From Pyricularia pennisetigena (Eukaryota; Ascomycota; Sordariomycetes; Magnaporthales; Pyriculariaceae): 64,000 nucleotides of DNA. The notes beneath the pieces were generated by a model. That model did not search any database, was not told the DNA's origin, and was given only the letters and a program-made list of their open reading frames with translations. Position numbers and translations under genes: made by a program. The DNA lies in contig NC_043742.1 of assembly GCF_004337985.1 (NCBI RefSeq), forward strand, positions 3,024,176-3,088,175. Direction: 5' to 3'. Positions 31,616 through 43,269 of the stretch are shown here, piece by piece. Position 1 is the first letter of the stretch; every line of letters begins with the position of its first letter.

Positions 31616-33253
31616 CTATTCTATTGATGAAAAGTCGGTCCCTCCGAAGCCATTTCCGCTGTGAGCCTTGTCGGGCCCTAGTTGCCAATATCCACCAATC
31701 TCATCCATGGTCTTCTCCCACATTGGCACCAGCTCGTTGAGGTCCCGTGCCTTTACATCGTACAAGTCTGTGCACATGGCTGGATGAAAGTCGGGTCGAT
31801 GATCGGGCTTGTACGTGGCCGAGTCAAACTTGATGCCGACGTAGACGTTGACCGACGGATCCTCGTCCGACGGCGAGGGCTTATAATGTCGAAAATAACC
31901 GCCTTTGACCTCCTTGTTCCAGCGCATCACCTCGAGGCTTACCGTTTTGACCAGACCGCCGTGGAGGAAAGCAACCCTTTTGTCGTCGGGGTGATGTTGG
32001 GCGAATGAGTGCCCGCAGTAGAAGCCATCGTTCTCTGTGCCCACGCTTGCGAGCCACTTCTTGGGCTTTCCGTACTCGGTCTTGAGCGCGTGCCACGCGA
32101 ACCGGAACATGTCCTTGTCGCCCAGCAGAAATTTGTTGTAGTAGTCACCATGCTGGTTGTTCCACCACGCCGCCAGCTGCAGATGGTACCAGAAGCGCGT
32201 CTTGTCGACCAGCAACTGTCCACTCTCCTGCTCGTACTCGTCCATCCGGCAGTTGGTGTTTGTGATGGCCCAAGCTGGGTTCTGGGGCCGGGTGCGAGCA
32301 ATGTCGGGCCAAAATACGGTCCCATACTCTCGATAGACATCCGAGTCGTAGAGTGTATCCGGGTCTATCAGGGGGATGTTGTCGGAATCGAGGAGAAGCG
32401 GCTCGGCGAATCGGGAGTTGAGCATTGCTGCCGTTTTGAGCTGGTAGTTGATGTAGAGGCCGTCTTTCTTTGGCCTTATGATGTTGTGAGACCCTGACAG
32501 ATCATTGAAGAACATCCTGGGCCAGACCGAGGCCAGGCTGACTCTGTCATGCTCTGACATCTCATCACCAAAATAGTGAATTTCGATGGCGACCTTGCTC
32601 CCCAAATTTTGGAGAGCGCGCAGTATCACGCCGACGCGGGAGACCGTATCCTGGTTGCCTGCCAGAATGACCAGACCTCGACGGTTGGTGAAGCGGCCTG
32701 CCACCGCAGAATAGGAGATCATGCCCTCGCGGACAAAGGCGTGCCACTCGGCCCTGCGAGCCTCTATTTCGGCATCGGGCCGATCGGCTTTGACCCAGTC
32801 CTCCGCGTCGCCGAATTGAAAGTTGACCTTTTCGTCGGGCTTCCAAGTGCAGGTCTGCTTCGCCTGCCTCAAACCCAGCCCAGGCAATTTCGTGACGGCC
32901 CATAGGTGCGACACAAAGTCGTCTGCAGTCGGCAGCCTGTGCGCATGTTTGACGACTCGGGCGTTGGGAGGTTCCGGTAGCCGAGTCGGGTTCAGCTGCG
33001 TGACGATGGATGACGGTGGTTCCTGAAGTGGAGGCTTGGCCGGATGTCCTCCTCTGTGTGCTCCGTTGTGGTTGGATGACGCGTCACCACCGGTGTGCTT
33101 GCTGCCGCTGCTGCCGTGAGCCAATTTTGGGTGGGTGTCCGGCAGCGGGGCGGGCCGAATCTGGTCGTCATCGCTGCGCTGCACGAGCCAGAAGACCACG
33201 ACCAAGAGGACCGTTGCGACGACCACGAGTCGCAGGCGTTTGCTGCCTGCCAT
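31616..33253 (-). CDS. MNN2-like alpha-mannosyltransferase (GT71 family), 545 aa
   Basis: Single-exon gene for a type II Golgi membrane protein that adds mannose to mannan or N-glycan outer chains. Residues 9-24 form the membrane anchor after a short basic cytosolic tail. A Ser/Gly/His/Pro-rich stem runs to about residue 85. The catalytic domain carries the DxD sugar-nucleotide motif in LLLDSDNIPLIDP (Asp289, Asp291), preceded by KTAAMLNSRFAEP and followed by TVFWPDIARTRPQNPAW, all typical of fungal MNN2-type enzymes. Length is normal for the family. The start is the first Met, directly before the anchor. The stop codon is 111 bp from the last transposon fragment, yet the frame is intact and GC-rich with no RIP signature. 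The exact linkage formed cannot be read from sequence. Confidence 0.85.
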   Translation of the reverse strand: MAGSKRLRLVVVATVLLVVVFWLVQRSDDDQIRPAPLPDTHPKLAHGSSGSKHTGGDASSNHNGAHRGGHPAKPPLQEPPSSIVTQLNPTRLPEPPNARVVKHAHRLPTADDFVSHLWAVTKLPGLGLRQAKQTCTWKPDEKVNFQFGDAEDWVKADRPDAEIEARRAEWHAFVREGMISYSAVAGRFTNRRGLVILAGNQDTVSRVGVILRALQNLGSKVAIEIHYFGDEMSEHDRVSLASVWPRMFFNDLSGSHNIIRPKKDGLYINYQLKTAAMLNSRFAEPLLLDSDNIPLIDPDTLYDSDVYREYGTVFWPDIARTRPQNPAWAITNTNCRMDEYEQESGQLLVDKTRFWYHLQLAAWWNNQHGDYYNKFLLGDKDMFRFAWHALKTEYGKPKKWLASVGTENDGFYCGHSFAQHHPDDKRVAFLHGGLVKTVSLEVMRWNKEVKGGYFRHYKPSPSDEDPSVNVYVGIKFDSATYKPDHRPDFHPAMCTDLYDVKARDLNELVPMWEKTMDEIGGYWQLGPDKAHSGNGFGGTDFSSIE

Positions 33254-34294
33254 TTTGAGTAGATTGCTCTAAGTTAAAAAAAAATCCCAAGACCCTGTTC
33301 CATGGTGAGTTTATTTGTCAATGGGGATAAGTTCTTGAGCATCTGTGCCGAGGCGACGGTTTAGGTGTCATGTTGTCCACAAACGGGTGCTGATCCTTTT
33401 GACGATTGCAACATTGAGCTAGGGCTTTCCCGACGAGCGACGAAGATCTTTGCAGATATGGTCACGTGATAAGGATGAATAGATAACAACTATTTCTTCT
33501 CGCCCCCAAAATCATGGCAATCAAGGCTGGTGATTCAGCGCGCTTTGCGCCAGCCTATCACATCAATGACCAACTCAGCTGAAGCTATTCCAGCTGAAGA
33601 TGCTTCCGCTTACTTTTTTTTTTTTTTTTTTTTTTTTCCTTTTTCAACCAGAGTTCCACCAAGCTGAAGAAATCAAATACTAAAAATAAAACACTATGGA
33701 GATTCAACGTGTCTTCGCAAAGACCTCACGCGTTCGAGAACGAGCAGATCGAGGCTAAGAGCGGAGGGCGACCGTGCTCGATTCCCTGGAGAGCGCTCAG
33801 ACGGTGATCCACGTGATAACTCTTCGGCCTATGACTGGGGCCGTTGCTCCTCCTTCCAGGGTTCTCCCCAGATTCAGCCCCTTCTTTTTTTTCTGTCTCC
33901 ATCAAGTACCAGACTATTGAATATCTTGGCTAATTAATCGACCTCGCTTCATCCAACACAGAGATGGGGAACTCGGGGCCTGGCCGTGCCCTGCGCCACT
34001 GCATTACCAAGAGTAGCATTGCGGGCCTTGAGAGCTGCCTGTTTCGCAGGTAAGAGCGCCTGTGGTAATACATTCGTTGGTTGCTACGATTTGTTTTGTT
34101 GGGAGATGAGTGAATATATAAGAGTGCTGCATTTGCTTCTTCTCCTGGCGTCCTGTGGGTTGCGATGTTTTGCGTAACACGATCAAGCCAGTTCTCCCGG
34201 ACCTGTGTTGCACCTAGCCCCTTTCTTGGAGGAGTCGTCATCGTCGTCACCGTCGTCCTATTCTAATACATAACTCTCCTTCAATCGGCCAAAA
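33254..34294. other. Divergent intergenic region, no gene seen
   Basis: This region contains the upstream regions of both the mannosyltransferase (-) and the cutinase (+). A T-tract at about 33617-33638 is the main landmark. Only short frames without similarity are present. Confidence 0.4.
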
Positions 34295-35254
34295 ATGAAG
34301 GTTTCCGCTGCCTTGGCCACCCTGGCCACCATCTTGTCGACGGTGGTGGCGGCTCCCGCTTCCATCCTTGAAGCCCGTCAATATGGGGGCGACACCTATA
34401 ATCAGCTGATAGACGGCACGCCCTGCCGGGACATAACCGTCATCTACGCTCGCGGAACTACGCAGGACGGAAACGTATGCACCTTGTTCTTGCACCAACC
34501 TCCCGCTCCATGCTTTGCCCCCAGGCGCTGACAACATTCTTCACCTCTTTACGTAGGTCGGCGACCCTGCGGCCGTCGGACCGCTCATGTTCAACGCCCT
34601 CGCCGCCATCGTGGGTACCGAGAGGCTGGCAATCCAGGGCGTCACGTACGCGGCCAACATTCTCGGCTTCATCCTGGGCGGAGACCCCAACGGGGGCAAG
34701 GTCATGGCGGCCCACGCAGTAACGGTATGTCCACTAAGAATGCCAGGGGGAAGAGCAGACCCAATTAAGGGGGAAACAGGAACAAAAAAAAAAAAAAACA
34801 AAAAAAAAAAAAAACTTAAATCGTCGCTTACACGATGTTTTCAATGCACCTAGGCAGCATCCAACTGCCCCAACACCAAAATCGTCCTCTCAGGCTACAG
34901 CCAGGGCGCACAGGTCGTGCACCGGGCCGCAGGCCTCTTGTCCGCGGAAGTCGCTAGCAAGGTTTCTGCTGGTGAGTCTGACATTTTGATCCCTCGTGGG
35001 AAGAACCCCATGTCTACCTACCAGGCTTATTCTCTGACTGAACTCTCTTTTTTTTTCTGATCCTTGCAGTCCTCACTCTTGGCGACCCGTTCCAGAAACG
35101 CACCTTGGCAAATATTCCAGCCTCTAAGTGGAGGGTCATCTGCCACGAGGGTGATAACATTTGCGCCGGTGGCATTATCACCAATGAACCACACAAAAAC
35201 TACCAGCTGGACGCCCAGGATGCTGCGGCTTGGATCGCCTCGATGGTCGCATAG
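34295..35254 (+). CDS. Secreted cutinase (CE5), 4 exons, 216 aa
   Basis: Cutinases are secreted serine esterases that hydrolyse plant cutin. Exons are 34295-34474, 34557-34724, 34854-34971 and 35070-35254. All introns have GT...AG ends and the join gives 217 codons. Residues 1 to about 20 form a signal peptide, followed by a short pro-region. The catalytic triad is Ser132 (GYSQG), Asp184 (EGDNIC) and His197 (EPHKNY). Cys44/Cys121 and Cys180/Cys187 match the two canonical disulfides. Length is typical for fungal cutinases. Intron 2 holds two long A-tracts. It is divergently transcribed from the mannosyltransferase. It fits a plant-associated lifestyle. Confidence 0.93.
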
Positions 35255-37335
35255 GTATTAATTATTAGGTCGCACGGGTTTCTGGTGAGCTGGCTTATGA
35301 TTTTTATTTTTATTTTTCCCCTCTTGTCTGGGGCAGTTTCAGGAAGGATTAATCACGATGGTAATGTCCCTGATGATGGATACGTTGATTGTAATTTTTT
35401 TGGTAGTCAAAAAAACTTATTATATCGAAATGCCCCATACGTTGACCTGCAGCCATTAATCACCTGCGTTTTTTGCTTCTCGCGATTGACAGCCACTACT
35501 CAAACAAGAAAATTCCAAATTCGGCTCCGACATCCGGCGGAGATTTTGCATGAACTTGCATTCCTGTATTTCCGGTATAACAGTACTGTACTGTAGCATG
35601 TCCAGCTCGGGATGAGTTCGGCTAATCAGGCAGGACCAAAATGCTATGCGAGCCTGTCGAGGCGGTGGTGGCAAGGTGGATATCATCACACCACGTTTGC
35701 CTTACGCAATGCTGCTTGAAACACGTCCCAGGCTTGCCTCCCCCAATCGGTCCCTGGAGTGGTTCACCCACCGATCCAATCCCAAAAGGATACTAGAGTA
35801 GGTTCAAGGTCAAGGGACAGAAAAGTATCCATCAAGTACAGTACTGTAATCCGTTCAGTTGGGGAGGGGGGCCGCAAATGGAGGTAACCAAGATGGTTGG
35901 TTAAGCGAGCGGCCTGGCCCTGTTTTTCGGACTGTAACTTCCGTATGAAGTAAAGCCTGCGAGGGGTACAGAGTATGTGTTGAGGCTTTTCTCCGTACTA
36001 GGTACATGATTATATGGGGCTGCTGCTGCACGTATTTAATGAATTTTTTTTTTTTCTTTTCCCTTGTAGGGAGCGATAAGTCCTTTTGTATGGGTTGCAT
36101 CTTGATGGCTTGGTAGTCTGCAAGCTTTTCCTTCCAGCACGTGTCGAAAGAGAATGCGAGTGGTTGCAGATGATAATCATGCTTTTTTTTTTTTTTTTTT
36201 CCGCCCATCAAGTCGCAACGGTTGAGGGGTTTGTCACATTACATGTTTTTCCGATACCACGTAAAATCGCCCGGTTAGGTGGCACTAGCGACTATAATAG
36301 GAAGGAGATAAAACAGGGGACGGGTTGGATGCTTGCTTGCGCACAGACTCTCCACCCACACCGCGTACTCTTTAGAGGTAAAGCTGCTATACGTAGGATG
36401 GAGAGTTAAGAAGCTATGGTGCCCAGACACGCCAGACAAGCCAGACAAGCCAGACCAACGACCACCAGGCTGGTACCGAATCTTTATTCCATGGGACCCT
36501 TCGCTTTATTGGAAGGCCAACCAACCGCCCCGCTCACACAACACAACACAGCACATACATACATGCACACACAAGCACACCACAGAGGCATATCATACGC
36601 AAGTGGTAGATACGGTGGCTGAACCCTTGAGAAGTGTGCGAGTTTAGTCTAGTCTGCTTCCTACCTGCTTGCCCCTTGCAGCCGGCTGCCGAGGCGACAA
36701 CAAGAATACGTATCAATTCAAGCATGCAGCCATTAGATAAATATATGATGGCCTGGGAAGCTTTAAACTTGGAGCGGCGACTTGTTTGCAGATCCCGATG
36801 ATGTTTTGAGTTGATTGCGCCCCTTTCTCCGTTCGTTTGTCGTACCAGGCATCGTCCACCTCCCTCGCTGGGGTGACCCTGCGGATCGAATTCAAGTATC
36901 CATTCCCCCCTGAGCTGAGTCGTCTATCGAGTACCAAGTATACCGCATACTTTGTACTCCAGGTCCATCCAGTCTCCGTACGGATCAAGCCGAGGATTCG
37001 GACGTTTTTTTTTTTTTTTTTCTTTTTTTTTTTCCTCTTTCTTTTTGGCAGAAAAGGCTTGGGATCCACAATAGGGCGCATGAGCAGACGATCCATCGTA
37101 AAACTACGGTCGCAGTACATCGCAAAACAAAAGAAAGAAAAAAAAAAAGAAAAAAAAAAGACTCCCTACCCGAGACCCATCTTTGAAGAAGCATTCTCTT
37201 CTGCTCTCAACTGAAGAACCACATTCGGCAAAGAGGTCAAAGAAGCAAAATCACACGTCGATCTCATGGCCACAAAGCAATAATACCCTAATACCAGTCA
37301 GTCAGCAACCGGGGTACCATTACCAACCACCCGCA
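35255..37335. other. Intergenic region of 2.1 kb with simple repeats
   Basis: No supported gene. Simple-sequence landmarks are T-tracts at about 36041-36055 and 36183-36200, a short AGCCAGACA tandem at 36424-36455, a CA-rich microsatellite at about 36535-36580, a T-tract at 37005-37032 and A-rich runs at 37137-37159. The last 200 bp should contain the promoter of the next gene. Confidence 0.4.
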
Positions 37336-39053
37336 ATGGCATCCCAGGTACCGGCCGGCGCCGAGGGCACGGTGGCAGGCGTCATGATCTACTGCAGCAT
37401 CTGCCTCATCGCCAGCTCCATGATGATCTGGCTCACATGGACGCATCAGGAGAGGACGAGTTGTAAGTTGTCCGACTGCAAACGCGGTCTCGAGACGGGG
37501 CGGGGAACTAACGACCCTCGTCGCGATCAACTGCAGATGTGGCCATGCTTGCCTACTTTGCTACCCTCAGCATCTTGGCCTCTCTGTTCCAACAGACACA
37601 CGATATTTTGCGCTACCGGAGTCTCGTCGCTGAGCAGTTTGAAAACCGCAAACTCCACCCAGGGAATCCCGAAATCGCCATTGCCAACGGCTCAGTGGGA
37701 CTGAGCTTGGTTTTGTACTACATCCGTAGGTTCGATCCGCGAAATCTCAGTCCCAGGAGGAGAAGAGTAGCTGGGCTGACCGGGACCCTTTGATCGCGTA
37801 GAATACTATTGCTATAACGTCGAAGCATTGAGTGGTAAGTGCTCAACTATATATGTCCCTTGAGGTCGGGTAGGATGAGCTAACATTTATAACGCAAATT
37901 AGTCATGTTTTGGTGAGAATAATTGACCAAGAGTTACCAACCCCAAATCCCATACCTAGCTATATTTTTACTAACTTTTTTTTTTCTTTTTTTTTTCCCC
38001 CCCAGGGCTGGCTACCTCGCGCAAACTTCCAACACCCGTTCGAAATGGAAAAAAGTCTTCAACGTCATCAACCGCGGCGGCAAGGTCTTTGCCGTGCTTT
38101 TCCCCCTCACCACCATTCTTCTCCTTCGCATTCCTCAAGTGCAGGAGGATTTCGTCGTCTTCATTTTGCTGGCAGACCTACCTCGTAAGTGTTTTTAATG
38201 TTTGCATCATGCTGCAAATATTCCTGGTGTCACCGTGCGCTAACAACAACAACAAACCACCCCCTCCTACCCCTGCAAATATACAGTCATGCTGAGCCTC
38301 CTGTTCGGCTGCATCCTCATGCTGACCATCTTTGCCCGATACGTCAACTCGAAACGCAAGTTTCTCCACTGGGGAGAGGACAGCGGCACCGGCACGTACG
38401 GCACGGGAACGGGCGTCGAATCCACCCTCGACAGCGCCCACCGCCCGGCGACCCGCGACCCAAAGGCCAACAACACCACCACGACGACCGTCACCAGCAC
38501 CGCGCCCCGCAGGAAGCGCCAGGGCATCTGGGACCGCTGGCTGATGCTGCGCTTCACCATCGGCTTCGTCGCCCTCAGCATCTTCGAGGTCACCAACACG
38601 CTGTTCCAGATCATGGCCGTGACCAACGCCACCTCGGACCTGGCCGCCGCCGAGCCGGACCTGTCGCCCGAGCGCGCGAGCGCCGACTGGATCTTCTTCA
38701 TGCCGGGCGTCACGCCGGGCCTCTTCATCTTCATCATCTTTGGCACCACCACCCCGCTGAGGCGGTACATGCGCGAGACCCTCGTACCCAGGAGATGGCG
38801 CCGGCGCAGCAGCGAGGACGTCGAGGACGGCCGCCGTGGCAAACTGCCGACCCTGCGGAGGTCCGCCAAGGCTCCTACGCCGCCGCCCAAGGACAACGTC
38901 CACGTCACCTCCGAGATTGAGCTTTCCGTGTCGAGCATGCGGGGGACGTCGCGGAGTGGCAAGATGATGAAGGGTGGCGATGCGGTGGATTCCATAAGAT
39001 CCGACAGCGATGAGTGGCCCATGCTGCCGATTATGAAGCACGATCGGCGGTAG
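37336..39053 (+). CDS. Seven-helix membrane protein, fungal-specific, 6 exons, 434 aa
   Basis: Proposed exons are 37336-37462, 37537-37725, 37802-37834, 37903-37912, 38006-38184 and 38287-39053. They total 435 codons without a frame break. Hydrophobic segments include VAGVMIYCSICLIASSMMIW, AMLAYFATLSILASLF, ANGSVGLSLVLYYI, VFAVLFPLTTILLL, FVVFILLADL plus MLSLLFGCILMLTIFA, RFTIGFVALSIFEV and FFMPGVTPGLFIFIIFG. This suggests seven helices with a basic, low-complexity C-terminal tail of about 100 residues. A Thr/Asn-rich loop precedes the sixth helix. The topology resembles fungal seven-helix receptor-like proteins, but no family signature was recognised and function is unknown. The 10-bp fourth exon needs transcript support. 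Confidence 0.7.
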
Positions 39054-39842
39054 TTTTTTTTTTTTTTCTTTTTTATTATTATTATGATTTTGTAGTGTTT
39101 GATAGGCGTTCCTTTAACAATATTTCTCAGGTCATCGTTGTTCTGCCGCGTTGAATTACTGAATTTGTCGTCAAGTACAGATCTCAGAACAAAGACTTGC
39201 CGAGAGAAGTAGAACCGACCAGGAACGCTGACGAGAGCCAGCATTAGCACCAGAAACAGACCACACACCCCAAGCTAGCCCTACGGCGACTCTTGAAGAA
39301 AACGCAGACACGTATCTCTCGTTGATTCGGCCATGCCATGGTGGTGGAGACACAATTCCTGGCGTAGTTGCTAGACGCTTTTCACAGCAGAACGACAGGG
39401 CTAGCTAAGGATGTAGATAGTTGAGATACTAAGGCTTGATTCAGAACATTTCAAACTACGAAGTGACAGCGATTGTGAGTCAACAAGACTCAGAAAGAGC
39501 TCTGCATTGTTGACTTGTTTGTTGATTTTATGGAATTGTTTCATGAGAATTGCTAACCTAAGGATTTGGGAAAGAAGGGTACTTGTCTGCTTTTTTTCCC
39601 CTGACTTGCACTTTTCTTTCAAACTACTTTCCCAAGGATGAAAAGCTATTTCCACTCAGATAATCAGATTCGTCTCAACCACCCTTGAGTTCGGGCTCTT
39701 TTTTTTTTCCATTCGCAACTGGCTTGTTTGAACAATTCCCGTCTTAACAGAGGAAAATCAAATAAGGTCAACCTTTCTTTTTTACTTTTCTTTTTTTTTT
39801 TTTTTTCAAAATCTCTGGACATCTGCTATCACGTTGATCGAC
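39054..39842. other. Intergenic region, no gene seen
   Basis: T-tracts follow the upstream stop codon (39054-39075) and precede the next gene (39779-39805). No coding frame with support was found. Confidence 0.4.
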
Positions 39843-41024
39843 ATGTCTCGCGCATCTCCAGACGCAGATGGGTCCCACCGGTTCTTAGCAGCAGGTCCAG
39901 ACAAGGAAGAGCTCGAGGTTCATAAACTACAGCCAAACCGCATTGCAGAAAGAGCAAAAGAACAAGTCGTTTTGCTGGCGCCGGCCATCTTGACGGGGCG
40001 AGATGGAATCCCCATAAAAAGTTCCACTTTCGGCATGGATCGCTACGTCGTGAGCGTCCGCGACTCTACATGGGATGGAGATGACCAAAAGTAAGCAAAC
40101 CACTAACCGGAAGCCTAGCACCCATGTGTAGAGGGGAACGGTAGCAAGAAAAAGTCACACCGCTGATATATGTATCATTCAAGTCTCGATACTTTGGCAG
40201 CTGCAAACGCAAAGATCAGAAAGCTCGAGGAGGACAACGAGGCCTGGAAGGCAGAGACAGCATGCTTCCGAGAAGCCATGCTGAGAATCAAGAGGACACT
40301 TAACAGCGCAATCAAGGGAAAAGGGCCTGCTAAACCTGTTCCTGGATCAGCTTTGCCTTCGCAGCCCGCTCATCAGGCCTTGACGCAAGGGGATGAGCAC
40401 GTGTCTGAAAACCAACCGGCTGGCAGCAAACTTTCCGACCAAGTGCATCCACAAGCCTCTCTACTGAGAAATCCCAGAGACAAGATTCATATTTCAAGAT
40501 TCGCAAAGTCTAGTCCAGGCTGCATCAGATGAGACTGGAGGCTCAGTCTCGTATAAACAACGGGCTCGGCCAGCAACAACAGAACCTTCCAGCAATCAGA
40601 ACAAACGTCGTAAACTCTCCCAAGCCAAAACAGAGCCCAAATAATACAGCCAGCATAGCAACGTTATCAAACACGAGCCCGACCCTACAGATTCGGATTA
40701 TTTGAGAAATCATTTGCTGGCATATCACTTGCTGGACACCGAGAGCAACGATGAAGCCTTGATGGAATATGCACTACGAGGTACGTTTGACCGTTGAACA
40801 ACACCGCGTTTTGGGCTCATTTGGGCGGGGGTTGAAAACTAAGATGTTGTTGCAAAAGTCCGCCCGCCCTGCGAAGAGTCAACAGACAATCTCCCAAAGC
40901 GGCCTTCAGGGACCTAGCCAGGAGCAAAAACATCTTCCGATCTCTACGTCATGCCAATAATGAGAAGGCCGAAGCGGCGGAGCTAGCTGAGGAAGAAAGA
41001 AGCACCTTGGGACTTGAGCGATGA
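39843..41024 (+). pseudogene. Probable pseudogene of a coiled-coil protein
   Basis: Coding-like sequence starts MSRASPDADG at 39843 (exon to 40090), then joins by an intron to 40184. There a coiled coil begins (KIRKLEEDNEAWKAET). The frame is lost at about 40505-40510. A +1-shifted frame continues with LVQAASDETGG, meets a TAA at 40642-40644, then continues HEPDPTDSDYLRNHLLAYHLL. A further segment in the first phase (RRVNRQSPKAAFRDLARSK...) ends with TGA at 41022-41024. No intron choice I tried reconciles the phases. At least two frameshifts and one stop are implied. The stop could be a CAA-to-TAA transition. Sequence errors are an alternative explanation. The family is not recognised. Confidence 0.45.
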
Positions 41025-41916
41025 TTTCCACCCCTGTTCACATTTCTCTCACTCTCTACAGGCTCACAAACGAGTGAGAAATATTCGGCGTTTTCTTTGG
41101 CTATGTATGGAGGGGATCAGGTGTATTTACGCACTCGAACAGACAGAGCATTGATCGACGTCGGGGGTTTGGGAACGGCATCACTGGCTTCGATGGTTTT
41201 ATAGCAATGAGGTGTCGAATGGGGCCCAATAAGCCCCCACCTCTCTTTTAAGCCCGACATTCCCCCGCATCTTATCCTTATTCCAATCGATTCTTTCAAG
41301 AGGGACGGGACCCCTTTATCACGCACTCAATTCTATTAGTTAGCAGTCAGTTATGCTTGGCCCCACACCGTTCGCGTCCGCACCGAGATCCCGTAGGCCG
41401 TGTGTAAAGTGCGAACAAGACAAAAGGCATCCATCACAATTTATACTTCCATAGCTACGTTTGTCAGCGGTCGGGGAGGTGAGTATCTGAAATACTGGGC
41501 AAAGTTTTACGGTACATCAGTCAGTGGAATCGAGTTGGACGTTAATCTCTGTTCGAAGGGACGTATGGATTTTAAGGTGAGAAACCAGGTAATACTCAAA
41601 CCTCTCTCTCATCCGTTGTGCTGATGCTTTATACTGGGTGGGTTCGCAAAAGTGATTGTTAGCTACCAGAATTGACTGCTTGATAAGGTGCAATTCATTC
41701 CTCCAACTCTCCCTCCCATCTCCGCGCAGCATCCAGCGTCGGAAATAGGGTACATTCATACTCATCTGCCCCTTGAGGTGAGCAAAAGCCGAGATCCAGG
41801 TTATCTAAAATCTTTCAATCCCTTTGCCAACGGCCTTCTGCCAAATTTGGGTTATTCTCGCACAGCTAGCCCCAGATAAGCAACGCCTCATCACAAAGGA
41901 TAACAAGCAGCATATA
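41025..41916. other. Intergenic region, no gene seen
   Basis: Between the probable pseudogene and the guanine deaminase. Several short frames occur on both strands without domains or codon-usage support. The last ~200 bp should hold the deaminase promoter. Confidence 0.35.
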
Positions 41917-43269
41917 ATGGAGTCCAGTGACCAGACTCAAGTCTTCCAGGGCGCCATGATCTTTTCGGAGACGCCCGAGAGGCTAGCAATACACGAGGAT
42001 GCGACGCTTGTGGTGACCAACGGAACCATCACGGCGTTCCACGCAACGACGCCAGACTCAATCACCACACCTCCAGGCGCCCAGGTCCACCGCCTCCCGG
42101 CAGGCGACTTTCTCATCCCGGGCTTCGTCGACACCCACAACCACGCGCCGCAGTGGCCGATGCGCGGCCTCGGCCAGGGCCTGCACATCCTGGACTGGCT
42201 CGCCGAGGTGACCTTCCCGTTCGAGGCGCGCTTCGCCGACGCCGCCTACGCCGCCGAGCAGTACCGCCGGACCGTGGCCGACTTCCTCGCGCAGGGCATC
42301 ACCACGGCTTCGTACTACGGCTCGCGCCACGAGCAGGCCACCAGGATCCTGGCCGACGAGTGCCACCGCCAGGGCCAGCGCGCGCTCGTCGGCAAGTGCA
42401 ACATGGACGCGCGGTCGCCCGACTTTCTGCGCGACGAGAGCGCGGCGCAGTCCCTCCGCGAGACCGCCGCGTGCGTCGCGCACATCCGCGCCCTCGACGG
42501 CAGCGACGCGGCGCTCGTCCGCCCGGTCCTGACCCCGCGCTTCGCCATCTCCTGCACGCCCGAGCTGCTCCGCGGCCTGGGCGACATGGCGAGGCGCGAG
42601 GACCTGCCGGTGCAGACGCATTTCAACGAGGCTCGGCAGGAGGTCGAGGCGACGCGGGAGCTGTTCCCCGAGTTCGACGGCAGCGAGGCCGATCTGTACG
42701 CGCATTTCGACCTGCTCGGGAGCCGGTCCATCCTCGCCCACTGCACCGTCATGGACGAGTACGAAACGACCCGCATCCGGGAGCTTGACTGCGGTGTCGC
42801 GCACTGCCCCGTCGCCAACATGACGGTGGGTGGTGGTTTCATGGCCGCCCCGATCCGGGACTTTCTGAGACGGGGCATCAAGGTCGGCCTGGGCACCGAC
42901 AGCGGCGGCGGCTGGTCCAACTCGATGCTGATAGTGATGCGGTTGGCCATCATCACGAGCAATGCGCGCGAGGTCTTGACAGACGGCAAGGACAAGGCCC
43001 TGTCGCTAGAAGAGGTCTTCTACCTCGCTACCATGGGTGGAGCTAGGGTCTGTGGACTGGACAAGCGTGTTGGGAGCTTCGAGGTGGGTAAAGAGTTTGA
43101 TGCAATTCGGGTGACGTCGAGAAACCCCAAGGGTCATTACTCGATTATGACGCCAATGGAGAAAGGAGATGGGCTCAGAAGGTTGTTTGAAAAGTTTATT
43201 ATGACAGGGGACGATCGAAATATTTTGCATGTATACGTGCGCGGGAGGCGGGTGGCCGGGCATGACTGA
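41917..43269 (+). CDS. Guanine deaminase, 450 aa
   Basis: Amidohydrolase-superfamily enzyme that converts guanine to xanthine in purine salvage and catabolism. Single exon. The chosen ATG gives a normal N-terminus before the first beta segment; the in-frame extension upstream lacks an ATG. Metal- and substrate-binding motifs are PGFVDTHNHAPQ (His74, His76), QTHFNE (His235), LAHCTVMD (His275) and GLGTDSGG (Asp328), in the order and spacing typical of guanine deaminases. Length is as expected. The coding sequence is GC-rich up to about 42900. It converges on the phospholipase D gene with about 490 bp between stop codons. Confidence 0.88.
   Translation: MESSDQTQVFQGAMIFSETPERLAIHEDATLVVTNGTITAFHATTPDSITTPPGAQVHRLPAGDFLIPGFVDTHNHAPQWPMRGLGQGLHILDWLAEVTFPFEARFADAAYAAEQYRRTVADFLAQGITTASYYGSRHEQATRILADECHRQGQRALVGKCNMDARSPDFLRDESAAQSLRETAACVAHIRALDGSDAALVRPVLTPRFAISCTPELLRGLGDMARREDLPVQTHFNEARQEVEATRELFPEFDGSEADLYAHFDLLGSRSILAHCTVMDEYETTRIRELDCGVAHCPVANMTVGGGFMAAPIRDFLRRGIKVGLGTDSGGGWSNSMLIVMRLAIITSNAREVLTDGKDKALSLEEVFYLATMGGARVCGLDKRVGSFEVGKEFDAIRVTSRNPKGHYSIMTPMEKGDGLRRLFEKFIMTGDDRNILHVYVRGRRVAGHD

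Noticed and set aside
38178..39268. Long minus-strand open frames (287 and 333 codons) opposite the last exon of the membrane-protein gene
   Set aside because: They overlap a GC-rich exon whose plus-strand product has clear transmembrane helices. The minus products are Arg/Pro/Gly-rich without domains, typical of shadow frames.
42058..42995. Minus-strand frames of 248 and 226 codons opposite guanine deaminase
   Set aside because: Shadows of a GC-rich gene with complete amidohydrolase motifs on the plus strand.
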